DNA from: Aquisphaera insulae
Lineage (GTDB): Bacteria; Planctomycetota; Planctomycetia; Isosphaerales; Isosphaeraceae
NCBI RefSeq assembly: GCF_011064615.1
Contig: NZ_JAALJH010000061.1
Span: forward strand, 1 to 58,931
Direction: 5' to 3'
DNA length: 58,931 bases
Every line of letters starts with the position of its first letter. Position 1 is the stretch's first letter. Of the stretch, positions 48,078 to 55,894 are shown in pieces. The notes under the pieces were generated by a model. That model was not told the origin of the DNA, did not search any database, and saw only the letters and a program-made list of their open reading frames with translations. The translations under genes and the position numbers were made by a program.

Positions 48078-49342
48078 TCGGGTAGATCCTTCGCGAGCCT
48101 CAGGCCGGAGAATTGCCAGCGGGCGCCCGGCGGGAAGAAGTTGCGATACGTCGGGCGGACGTGCCCCGGTGGCGTGACGCACGACCCGCCGCGGAGCACC
48201 ATCTGGTTGCACATGAACTTGCCGTTGTACTCACCGATCGCCCCGGCCGCCGGCCGATAGCCGGGATAGGCCGAGTAGGGGCTGGCGGTCCATGTCCAGA
48301 CGTCGCCGTAGATCGAGCCGCCGGCGTTCGACGGGTGCAGCCGGCCCGAGTCCAGGAAGTTCCCCGCCATGGGACGGCCCACGGCCACGGACTCCCATTC
48401 GGCCTCGGTCGGCAGGCGGGCGCCGGCCCATCGGGCGAACGCGTCGGCCTCATAGAAGCTGACGTGACAGACGGGCTCGCCCGGATCCAGGGGCCGCATC
48501 CCCCGGAGCGTGAAGAGCGCGAAATCCGAGCCGTCGCGATGCCAGTGCATCGGCGCGGACCAGCCGCCGGAACCCCTGGCGTACCAGCCGTCGGAGAGCC
48601 AGAGCTCCGGCCGGTTGTAGCCGTCGTCCCGGATGAACTCCAGGTATTCGCCGTTGTTCACCGGGCGAGAGCCCAGCGCGAATGGCCCCACGTAGGCGCG
48701 ATGCCGCGGCCCCTCGTTGTCGAACGCGAAGCCCGTGCCCTCGTGGCCGATCCGGCGGACGCCGCCCGGGAAGGCCTCCCACTCCATGGGGGCGGCGTCG
48801 ATCCGGGGCCCTTCCTCCGCCGGGGCATACCGCGGCCTCAGGGGATTCAATCCGAACGCATGCTTGAGATCGGTGAGGAGGAGCTCCTGATGCTGTTCCT
48901 CGTGATTGAGGCCAATCTCGAGGATCGGCCCGATCGTTCGCATGAGCGGGTCGTCGGCGGATTCGAGCAGCGAGAGCATCCCTTCGTCCACCGCGCGGCG
49001 GTAGGCGTACACCTCGGCGATCGTGGGCCGGGACAGCAGGCCGCGCGAAGGTCGCGGCCAGCGGTCCCCGACCGCGTCATAATAGGAATTGAAGAGGTAG
49101 CCGAACTGCGGGTCGAAGGCTCGATGGCCGGGTGCATGCGGCGCCAGCAGGAAGGTCTCGAAGAACCAGGCCGAGTGCGCCAGGTGCCATTTCGGCGGGC
49201 TGCAATCCGGCATCGATTGGAGCTGGTAATCCTCGGGCTCCAGCGTCGCACAGAGCCGCTCGCTACGGCCGCGGACCTCGCGGTAGCGGGCCGCGAGCGA
49301 ATGCCGGTCGAAGTGTTCGGTTTCGGACGATGGCTCGGGCAT
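48074..49342 (-). CDS. egtB: Ergothioneine biosynthesis sulfoxide synthase EgtB (422 aa)
   Basis: Iron-dependent enzyme joining hercynine to a thiol donor (gamma-glutamylcysteine or cysteine) with oxygen. The N-terminal DinB-like domain carries the iron ligands in KWHLAHSAWFFETF (H53 and H56 candidates) and NHEEQHQELL (H147, H151). The C-terminal formylglycine-generating-like domain shows RPVNNGEYLEFIRDDGYNRP, PVCHVSFYEADAFARWAGAR, LPTEAEWESVA and FMCNQMVLRGGSCVTPPGHV, followed by RPTYRNFF. GGAGGT lies 3-4 nt before the ATG at 49342, rather close; an in-frame ATG at 49372 lacks such a site. No egtA, egtC or egtE is nearby; these functions must be elsewhere or replaced. Confidence 0.93.
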   Translation of the reverse strand: MPEPSSETEHFDRHSLAARYREVRGRSERLCATLEPEDYQLQSMPDCSPPKWHLAHSAWFFETFLLAPHAPGHRAFDPQFGYLFNSYYDAVGDRWPRPSRGLLSRPTIAEVYAYRRAVDEGMLSLLESADDPLMRTIGPILEIGLNHEEQHQELLLTDLKHAFGLNPLRPRYAPAEEGPRIDAAPMEWEAFPGGVRRIGHEGTGFAFDNEGPRHRAYVGPFALGSRPVNNGEYLEFIRDDGYNRPELWLSDGWYARGSGGWSAPMHWHRDGSDFALFTLRGMRPLDPGEPVCHVSFYEADAFARWAGARLPTEAEWESVAVGRPMAGNFLDSGRLHPSNAGGSIYGDVWTWTASPYSAYPGYRPAAGAIGEYNGKFMCNQMVLRGGSCVTPPGHVRPTYRNFFPPGARWQFSGLRLAKDLPE

Positions 49343-49487
49343 TTCACCTCCGTGAGGATCGTATACGGCCATCGACGCATCGGCAAGGAGGGGGGACGGC
49401 GATGGCGCATGGGGCTCCTCTGCGACGATGCGAGGCCCAAAGCCTGGCCGTCTCGAATTGCAACTCCTGGGCCGACTGCCCGGCCGC

Positions 49488-50087
49488 TCACGTGGGCGAG
49501 GGATCAGCTTGCCGAGATCCTGCGCGTCGATAGGAATTGATGAGCACGCCCGAGGTCATGGCCTGGGTGCTGACGAAGGCGAGTTCGCGCGGGTCGGCAC
49601 CTTCCGGGAAGAGGCGCTTGCCTTTGCCCAGCAGGATCGGGTAGACGATCAGCACGAGCTCGTCGACTAGTTCGTGTTCGAACAGCAGGGACGTCACGGC
49701 CGTGCTCCCCCAGACGACCAGGTCGGGCCCGTCGCCCGACCTGAGGCGGCGAATCCCCTCCAGGATGTCCGCGCCGAGGTCGCCGACCGGGCCCCACCCC
49801 AGGCTCTCCGGCCTGCGGGTCGCGACGTATTTCGTGGCGGCGTTCAGGGCGTCCGAGATCGGGCTGCTCGGCGCCTTCGGCCAGAAGCCGGCCCAGAGGT
49901 CGTAGGTGCGGCGGCCGAGCAGCAGCGCGAACCCCGTCCCCTGGGCCTCGGCGACGGCCGCCGCCCCGGCCGGCGACCGATAGGGTGCCGTCCATCCGCC
50001 GTGCGCATACTCGCTGTCCTCGCCCTGTCCGCTCGGCGAGATCACGCCGTCCAGCGAGGTGTGTGCGAAGATCCTGATATTCCTCAT
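49488..50087 (-). CDS. Dihydrofolate reductase-like RibD C-terminal domain protein (199 aa)
   Basis: Single RibD_C-type domain: NIRIFAHTSLDGVISPSGQG at the start, FALLLGRRTYDLWAGFWP (NADPH-site region), KYVATRRPESLGW, LVVWGSTAVTSLLFEHELVD and PILLGKGKRLFPEG. Proteins of this group are NADPH-dependent reductases of unclear substrate, often near stress genes. The ATG at 50087 overlaps the stop of the upstream VOC gene by 4 bp. Confidence 0.88.
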   Translation of the reverse strand: MRNIRIFAHTSLDGVISPSGQGEDSEYAHGGWTAPYRSPAGAAAVAEAQGTGFALLLGRRTYDLWAGFWPKAPSSPISDALNAATKYVATRRPESLGWGPVGDLGADILEGIRRLRSGDGPDLVVWGSTAVTSLLFEHELVDELVLIVYPILLGKGKRLFPEGADPRELAFVSTQAMTSGVLINSYRRAGSRQADPSPT

Positions 50088-50581
50088 TTCGAGTCTCCTC
50101 CGCGGATCGCCGCCTCAATGGCCGCGATGTCGATCTTCCGCATCGTCATCATCGCTTCGAACGCGCGCCCGGCGGCGGCGGGATCGGGATCGGTGTACGC
50201 CTTCGTGAGCGCGATCGGCGTGATCTGCCAGGACAGGCCCCATCGGTCCTTGCACCAGCCGCACTGGCTCTCCTGGCCGCCGTTGCCGACGATCGCGTCC
50301 CAGTAGCGATCCGTCTCGGCCTGGTCGACGGTCGCGACCTGGAACGAGAACGCCTCGCTCTGCTTGAACGCAGGCCCGCCGTTGAGTCCGAGGCACGGGA
50401 TGCCCATCACGGTGAACTCGACGGTCAGCACGTCCCCCTTCTTCCCCGACGGGAAGTCGCCCGGCGCGCGGTGCACCGCGCCGACCGACGAATCGGGGAA
50501 GGTCTCCGCATAGAACCGCGCCGCGTCCTCGGCGCCGCCGTCATACCAGAGGCAAATCGTGTTCTTCGCCGGCTTGGCCAT
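50084..50581 (-). CDS. VOC-superfamily protein, PhnB/3-demethylubiquinone methyltransferase-like (165 aa)
   Basis: Begins with KNTICLWYDGGAEDAARFYA and continues with FTVMGIPCLGLNGGPAFKQS, EAFSFQVATVDQAETDRYWD and GWCKDRWGLSWQITPIAL, the pattern of short PhnB-like vicinal oxygen chelate proteins. Function unknown. The ATG at 50581 is the only start next to the conserved N-terminus. Translationally coupled to the RibD-domain gene downstream. Confidence 0.88.
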   Translation of the reverse strand: MAKPAKNTICLWYDGGAEDAARFYAETFPDSSVGAVHRAPGDFPSGKKGDVLTVEFTVMGIPCLGLNGGPAFKQSEAFSFQVATVDQAETDRYWDAIVGNGGQESQCGWCKDRWGLSWQITPIALTKAYTDPDPAAAGRAFEAMMTMRKIDIAAIEAAIRGGDSK

Positions 50582-50764
50582 GTCCCGTCTCCGCCCGTGC
50601 AAGTAACCAGGAGTCCAGAGCCCTTCCGGATCTGGTCGAACGCCCACGCCCCCGATCGACATCCGAGTCGCCGGAAACCCCCCGCCCGTGGCGATCATCG
50701 CTCGTCCGGGCCCGAGGAACCCGACTCGATCAACCCGACGTCGCCCCACCGCTCGTTGTTCGAC

Positions 50765-50777
50765 ATCTGTCACAGAT
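50765..50777. promoter_or_regulatory. ATCTG-TCA-CAGAT inverted repeat
   Basis: A 5-bp inverted repeat with a 3-bp spacer in the divergent region between the VOC gene (start 50581) and the membrane protein gene (start 50855). GTTC and GAAC further out extend the symmetry loosely. A weak operator candidate. Confidence 0.3.
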
Positions 50778-50854
50778 CGCGAGGAACGCCGTAGCTCTCG
50801 TGCACGTCGCGAGGGAGACACGCTCACATCGTCGGACTGACGGAGAAGCCGATC

Positions 50855-52606
50855 ATGCTCGATCCCACGCAAACTCTGGCTGTGCTCGCGCGGAAGCTGG
50901 CAAGGCCGAGGGGCCTCGTCGGCTGGCTCTACACCAGCAATCCTTTCTACGTCCTGAGCGCCGATCTCGTCTTCATCGGCCTGCGGATGTCGTTCGACAC
51001 CAGCGGCAGGACGATCGAGACCGGGGCGCTCATGATCGCCCTGCTCGGGTACACGCTGCTGCTGGCGACGACGGCGTGCCTCCTGATCCGCTGCGGCCGC
51101 GTCTGGGACGACGCGCGGACCATGCTCCTCCTGATCGTGGCCATGTTCCTGGCGATCTCGGTGACCTTCGACGAGACGCTGGCCGGCAGCCCGCGGCTCG
51201 GCCGGGCTTGCTTCCTGGGCGGGCTCCTCTTCGCGGTCCTCGTCAGCGAGGGGTTGCTCCGGGGGATTCGACTCCGGCTGGCCCCGCTCTATCACGTCCC
51301 CTACCTCCTGATCCTCGGCCTGTTCTTCCTCTACCCGCTGGTCCTGTCCCCGTTCCTCCACGATCCCGAGGGTCCGGTCCTGCGGTGGCTCCTCTTCGGA
51401 TTCTCGCCCCTGGCGGGGTTGGCGTTCCTCTCGCTGATCCCCGCGATCCGCCGGGGCCCCGGCTATGTGGCCAAGAACGGCAGCCCCTGGCCGTATCCGC
51501 TCTTCCCGTGGACCCTCTTCGGCCTGCTCGCCGTGGCGGTCTGCGGTCGGGCCGCCTATCTCTGCACGTCGTTCCACTTCGTGGAGATGTCGCGATTGGT
51601 GGGGAGGTCGGACAGCATCTTCGGCCCCTACTTCCTGGTCCCGTTCCTTCTCGCCATGGATGTCCTGCTGGTCGAGGCGGCGATCGTCTCCCGCAACCGC
51701 CCGATGCAGCGGCTGGCGATGGCCGTGCTCCCGGGCGTCCTCGTGCTGGCCGTGCTCGGCCATCGCACCGATCCCGTCTTCCGGGGTTTCCTGGGCCTCT
51801 TCCGGGAAGGGCTGGGCGGTTCCCCCCTCTATCTGTCCCTGGTTGCGGTGACGGGGCTCTACGGCCATGCCGCGGTCCGTCGCGTGCCGCTGGGTCTGGC
51901 GGGGCTGGCCTCATCGCTGATCGCGTTGTCGGTCATCGGTCCCGACACGTTCGACCTGAACGGCCTGGTGGCCCCGCGGCCGTTCCCCCTGCTGGCGGCT
52001 GCCATCCTGGAGATCGGGCTGGCGGCCCGGCGGCGGGAGTCCTGGAGGGGCCTGGTCGGATCGGCCTGCCTGATCGCCGCGGGCGCGATCGGGCTCGACC
52101 GGCTTGGCCTGGAGGCTTACCGGGAACTCGTCGCCTTCCACCTGGCGGTGATCGCCGCGATCCTGATCGGCGCGTGGTTCCAGGACCGGCTCGGACGGTT
52201 CCTGTGGCATCTTGCCGCGGCCTGCCTCGGGCTGTCATGCCTGGTCGCGATCCGCGGCGGTCCCGGCCCGATCGACCGTGTCCCGGCGGATCTGCTCCGC
52301 GCCTATCCCCTGCTGGTGATCGTCGCCTGTTTCCTGCTCGGCTACGGCAGCCGTTGCCGATCCTTCCTGGCCGTCGCCCTCGTGGGGCTGACGGGCTGGC
52401 TGGCGAGCGTCGGCTGGCGGTCCTACTGCGACCTGCGACGGATCGCCGTCGGGCTCGACTGGATCGCCTCGGGCCTGATCTTCTTCGCGTTGGCGGCGGC
52501 CATCAGCCTGCTCAAGACCGGCCTGCCGGCGAGGTGGGTCGACGGTCGTCACGCCGATCGGCTCGACGCGGGGCCCGATACGGAAGCCCAAGGACCGGTC
52601 AACTAG
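50855..52606 (+). CDS. Polytopic membrane protein of unknown function (583 aa)
   Basis: About 13-15 predicted helices fill the sequence, for example LMIALLGYTLLLATTACLLI, MLLLIVAMFLAISVTF, VPYLLILGLFFLYPLVLSPF, LIALSVIGPDT and LIFFALAAAISLLKTG. The loops are short and rich in Arg. I do not recognise a family, and no catalytic motif is evident. The ATG at 50855 has GGAG 9 nt upstream. It stands alone in front of the metallohydrolase gene on the same strand (121-bp gap). Confidence 0.75.
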   Translation: MLDPTQTLAVLARKLARPRGLVGWLYTSNPFYVLSADLVFIGLRMSFDTSGRTIETGALMIALLGYTLLLATTACLLIRCGRVWDDARTMLLLIVAMFLAISVTFDETLAGSPRLGRACFLGGLLFAVLVSEGLLRGIRLRLAPLYHVPYLLILGLFFLYPLVLSPFLHDPEGPVLRWLLFGFSPLAGLAFLSLIPAIRRGPGYVAKNGSPWPYPLFPWTLFGLLAVAVCGRAAYLCTSFHFVEMSRLVGRSDSIFGPYFLVPFLLAMDVLLVEAAIVSRNRPMQRLAMAVLPGVLVLAVLGHRTDPVFRGFLGLFREGLGGSPLYLSLVAVTGLYGHAAVRRVPLGLAGLASSLIALSVIGPDTFDLNGLVAPRPFPLLAAAILEIGLAARRRESWRGLVGSACLIAAGAIGLDRLGLEAYRELVAFHLAVIAAILIGAWFQDRLGRFLWHLAAACLGLSCLVAIRGGPGPIDRVPADLLRAYPLLVIVACFLLGYGSRCRSFLAVALVGLTGWLASVGWRSYCDLRRIAVGLDWIASGLIFFALAAAISLLKTGLPARWVDGRHADRLDAGPDTEAQGPVN

Positions 52607-52727
52607 GCAGAAAGGCGCCTTCACGGAAGCTTCGCTGGTGGCCCCGTTCCGGCGGTCGTATTTTATGGCTTTCTCGTTCCCGCCTCGAGATGACTCCGCG
52701 GCGGGCGGACCCTACGAGGAGAGCATC

Positions 52728-55268
52728 ATGCGACGACCCGCCGGATGGCACGCATCCCTCCTGCTGGCCTTGATGGCCCCGATCGGAGTGGCCGAGGCGG
52801 CCGACCTGGTCACCATCACGGCCCAGACCCGCGACCGCTACGTCCCCGACGGCAAGGAGGTCGACGCGATCCACGGCGACCTCACCCTCGCGAACGATCA
52901 GATCCTGGCCGTGATCGCCGCTCCGAGGCGAGGCCGCCACGCGAATCTCACGGTGCGCGAGGTCGGCGGCGCGGTGATCGATCTCACCCGCCGCGATCGG
53001 CCCGGCGATCAGCTCTCGGCCTTCTATCCGGGGGCCCAGCTCCGCGAGCTGAAGTTCGGGGGCATCGAGGTCGAGGCGCCGACGGTCTACGACACGGCCT
53101 CCCTCGATCGGATCTTCGTCAAGGCCAGGCGGGTCACCCTTCGCCTCGTCGCGACGCCGCGCGAGCGGGAGCCCGACGTCGAGGTCTCCTATACGCTGGA
53201 GGACGGCTGGCCCTACGTGCTCGTCAGGACGACCTACGCGAACCGCGGCGCCGGCCCGGTCGACGTCAGCCTCGTCGACTCGATCCGGGCGGACCACTCG
53301 TTCGAGAGCTCGCCCGAGGCCCCGGCGGACCTCTTCTGGACGTATGACCGGCACTTCGGCCAGGCCTACGGCGTCGCCCCGCGGGACCACCTGGTCAAGG
53401 GCGTCAACGCCCGCGCGATCCTGCTCCGCTACCAGAATGGCGAAGGGAAGGTCGCGGTCCGGCTCGATCCCGGCGCCCGCTACACCCTCGAGCGGCGCCT
53501 GATCCCCGGCGGTGATACGTTCCAGGTCCGGTCGCTGGCCGGCTGGCCGGCCGGTCGCCCGTCCCGCTCCGCCAAGGTCTCGGTGAGCTCGAAGGGCCGG
53601 CCCGTCGTCGGGGCGGACGTGATCCTGGAGCGCGAAGGCAAGCCGGTCGCGAGCGGTCGCACCCGCCCCGACGGGACGATCGACGTCGAGCTCGGCGAGG
53701 GGGCGGCAACCCTGGCCGTGTCCGAGCCGTCGCGCGGCAAGGCGTCCCTCCAGGTCGCGGCGGACGCGAAGGGGCCGTTCGCGCTGGAGCTGCCCGAGCC
53801 GGGCGTGGTCGTGGCGACGATCTCCGACGCGCGCGGGGGGAAGATCCCCTGCAAGGTCCGGTTCACGGGGCGCGACGGCACCAAGGACCCCGACTTCGGG
53901 CCGGACAGCGCGGACTTCGCCGTCAGGAACCTCTGCTACAGCCACGACGGGCGGTTCCGCCGGGAGCTCGCCCCGGGGGCCTACGACGTCAGCATCAGCT
54001 ATGGGCCCGAATACGACGCCGTCTTCACGCGGGTCGACGTGAGGCGAGGCGAGGAGACGCCGCTCGCCGGGACGCTTATTCGGTCCGTGACGACGAAGGG
54101 CTCCATCAGCGCCGACTTCCACAGCCACTCGAGCCCCTCCGGGGACAACACGGCGAGCCAGCTCGGGCGGGTCCTGAACCTGCTCTGCGAGCAGATCGAA
54201 TTCGCCCCGTGCACCGAGCACGGCCGGATCTCGAGCTACGACCCCCACCTGGCCGCGCTCGGCGTGACCCATCTCATGGCGACCTGCTCGGGGATGGAGC
54301 TGACCGGCAAGCCGCTCCCCATCAATCATCAGAACGCATTCCCCCTGGTGATGCGCCCGGGCGAGCAGGACGGCGGCGCCCCGACGGCCGACGACGACCC
54401 CGAGGTCCAGATCGAGCGGCTCGCGCTCTGGGACGGGTCGAGCGAGAAGCTGGTCCAGGTGAACCATCCCGACATCGGCTGGATGTTCTTCGACCGCGAC
54501 GGCGACGGCCGCAAGGACTCGGGGTACTCGGGCATGATCCCGCACATGGACGTGATCGAGGTCCACCCGCCGGACCGGATCTTCTCGGGGCCGAGCATCG
54601 AGGCCCAGGGGCATCGCTACAACGCGCCCATCTACAACTGGCTCCAGCTCCTCAACCTGGGGCGTCGGATCCCGGGCGTGGTGAACACCGACGCCCACTA
54701 CAACTTCCACGGCTCCGGCTGGCTGAGGAATTACATCAAGAGCCCCACCGACGACCCCGCCCGGATCCGGACGATCGACATCGTCCACGCCGCCGAGCGC
54801 GGGCAGCTCGTGATGTCGAACGGCCCGTTCCTGGAGGCCGAGATCCGCGGCGAAGGGGGCTCGCCCGCCCCCGCGGGGCCGGGCGAGGACGTCGCCGCGC
54901 CGGGGGGCTCGGCCACGCTCCGCGTCCGGGTCCAGTGCCCCAACTGGTTCGACGTCGACCGGGTGCAGGTCTTCGTCAACGGGCGGGCGCCGGAGGAGCT
55001 GAACTTCACCCGGGCCAGGGGGAATGGGCCGTTCGCCGACGGGGCCGTCAAGTTCGACCGCGCCATCCCGCTCCGGCTGAGCGGGGACGCCCACGTGATC
55101 GTCGCCGCCATCGGCGAGCACTCGAAGCTCGGCCCGATCGTGGGCCCCGAACACCGGGAGGATCGTCCGGTCGCCGTGTCCAACCCCATCTTCGTGGACG
55201 TGGACGGGGGCGGCTTCAAGGCCAACGGAGACACCCTGGGAACCCTCCCCGTGAAGGCCGGCCGCTGA
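52728..55268 (+). CDS. CehA/McbA-type metallohydrolase, PHP-like (846 aa)
   Basis: Signal peptide at 1-25 (HASLLLALMAPIGVAEA). The middle part contains a carboxypeptidase-regulatory-like beta domain (SAKVSVSSKGRPVVGADVIL and RPDGTIDVELG). The catalytic region starts near residue 460: SISADFHSHSSPSGDNTASQ (D-x-H-x-H metal motif), APCTEHGRISSYD, VQVNHPDIGWMFFDRDGDG and VVNTDAHYNFHGSGWLRNYI. Such PHP-fold proteins are phosphoesterases or carbamate/amide hydrolases; the substrate is unknown. The ATG at 52728 follows GAGGAG; upstream in-frame Met codons are less likely because they would bury the signal peptide. A strong hairpin follows. Confidence 0.85.
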   Translation: MRRPAGWHASLLLALMAPIGVAEAADLVTITAQTRDRYVPDGKEVDAIHGDLTLANDQILAVIAAPRRGRHANLTVREVGGAVIDLTRRDRPGDQLSAFYPGAQLRELKFGGIEVEAPTVYDTASLDRIFVKARRVTLRLVATPREREPDVEVSYTLEDGWPYVLVRTTYANRGAGPVDVSLVDSIRADHSFESSPEAPADLFWTYDRHFGQAYGVAPRDHLVKGVNARAILLRYQNGEGKVAVRLDPGARYTLERRLIPGGDTFQVRSLAGWPAGRPSRSAKVSVSSKGRPVVGADVILEREGKPVASGRTRPDGTIDVELGEGAATLAVSEPSRGKASLQVAADAKGPFALELPEPGVVVATISDARGGKIPCKVRFTGRDGTKDPDFGPDSADFAVRNLCYSHDGRFRRELAPGAYDVSISYGPEYDAVFTRVDVRRGEETPLAGTLIRSVTTKGSISADFHSHSSPSGDNTASQLGRVLNLLCEQIEFAPCTEHGRISSYDPHLAALGVTHLMATCSGMELTGKPLPINHQNAFPLVMRPGEQDGGAPTADDDPEVQIERLALWDGSSEKLVQVNHPDIGWMFFDRDGDGRKDSGYSGMIPHMDVIEVHPPDRIFSGPSIEAQGHRYNAPIYNWLQLLNLGRRIPGVVNTDAHYNFHGSGWLRNYIKSPTDDPARIRTIDIVHAAERGQLVMSNGPFLEAEIRGEGGSPAPAGPGEDVAAPGGSATLRVRVQCPNWFDVDRVQVFVNGRAPEELNFTRARGNGPFADGAVKFDRAIPLRLSGDAHVIVAAIGEHSKLGPIVGPEHREDRPVAVSNPIFVDVDGGGFKANGDTLGTLPVKAGR

Positions 55269-55298
55269 GGCCGCCGCAAGGACCGTTCTTCCATCATG

Positions 55299-55333
55299 GG
55301 CCCCGGGGACGCGGAAGCAGGCGTCCCGGGGCC
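55299..55333 (+). terminator. Strong GC-rich hairpin after the metallohydrolase gene
   Basis: GGCCCCGGGGACGC (55299-55312) pairs with GCGTCCCGGGGCC (55321-55333) with one bulged G and an 8-nt loop. It lies 31 bp after the stop codon; no U tract. Confidence 0.65.
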
Positions 55334-55894
55334 TCCGCGTTCTCGAAAGGGCGAAACGAAGTGGCCCTGAACTTCAGCAAGGACCTGATGAAGGAGGCGG
55401 GAGGGAAAGGGCCGGCCGGCCGCTCGACAGATTCGAGGTGGCCGTCGTGTGCAACCTGTCCGCCAACCCGAACCTCTATCAGGCTCAGTGTGCTGATATA
55501 GAAGTTCAAAGCGACAGGTTGAAAACGGTCGTCATCATGGAATACGTACCGAGTCCTTGGGGGTGAACCGGTCGTTGTTTCCCAGGGGGCCATTCACATC
55601 ACGCCCACGGCCCACGGAAGTTGGGCGGCCCTGTGTACCCGCCACATGGATCGACCAGCCCGGCCATTGGAGTCAAGGCTCAGGGCGATTCCCGGCCAGC
55701 CCTCGTTGAGGGCCCTCGGGCGGCCCCATCTCCGCCGCGTGACGGTTCCCGGGGCGGATCCTTGCGTTCATGCGCATCACCCGTGCAGGCGGCCCTCGGC
55801 ATTGATCCTGGTTCAAGAAAGGAGTAGCTTGCGGGAAACCGCCAGACTGGCCGCACGATGCGGTCCCTGCCAGAAACGGGAGGAGGCTGTTCTC
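55334..55894. other. About 560-bp intergenic region, no supported gene
   Basis: Short open frames occur on both strands, but none has a start with a ribosome-binding site or family features. The stretch around 55475-55565 is AT-richer. The promoter of the HzsA-related gene is expected in the right half. Confidence 0.45.

Noticed and set aside
48074..49342. OvoA (ovothiol synthase) instead of EgtB
   Set aside because: OvoA normally carries a C-terminal methyltransferase domain. This protein ends after the formylglycine-like domain and is coupled to egtD.
55294..55593. 99-codon minus-strand frame after the metallohydrolase gene
   Set aside because: It overlaps the strong hairpin at 55299-55333, lacks a good start and shows no recognisable family.
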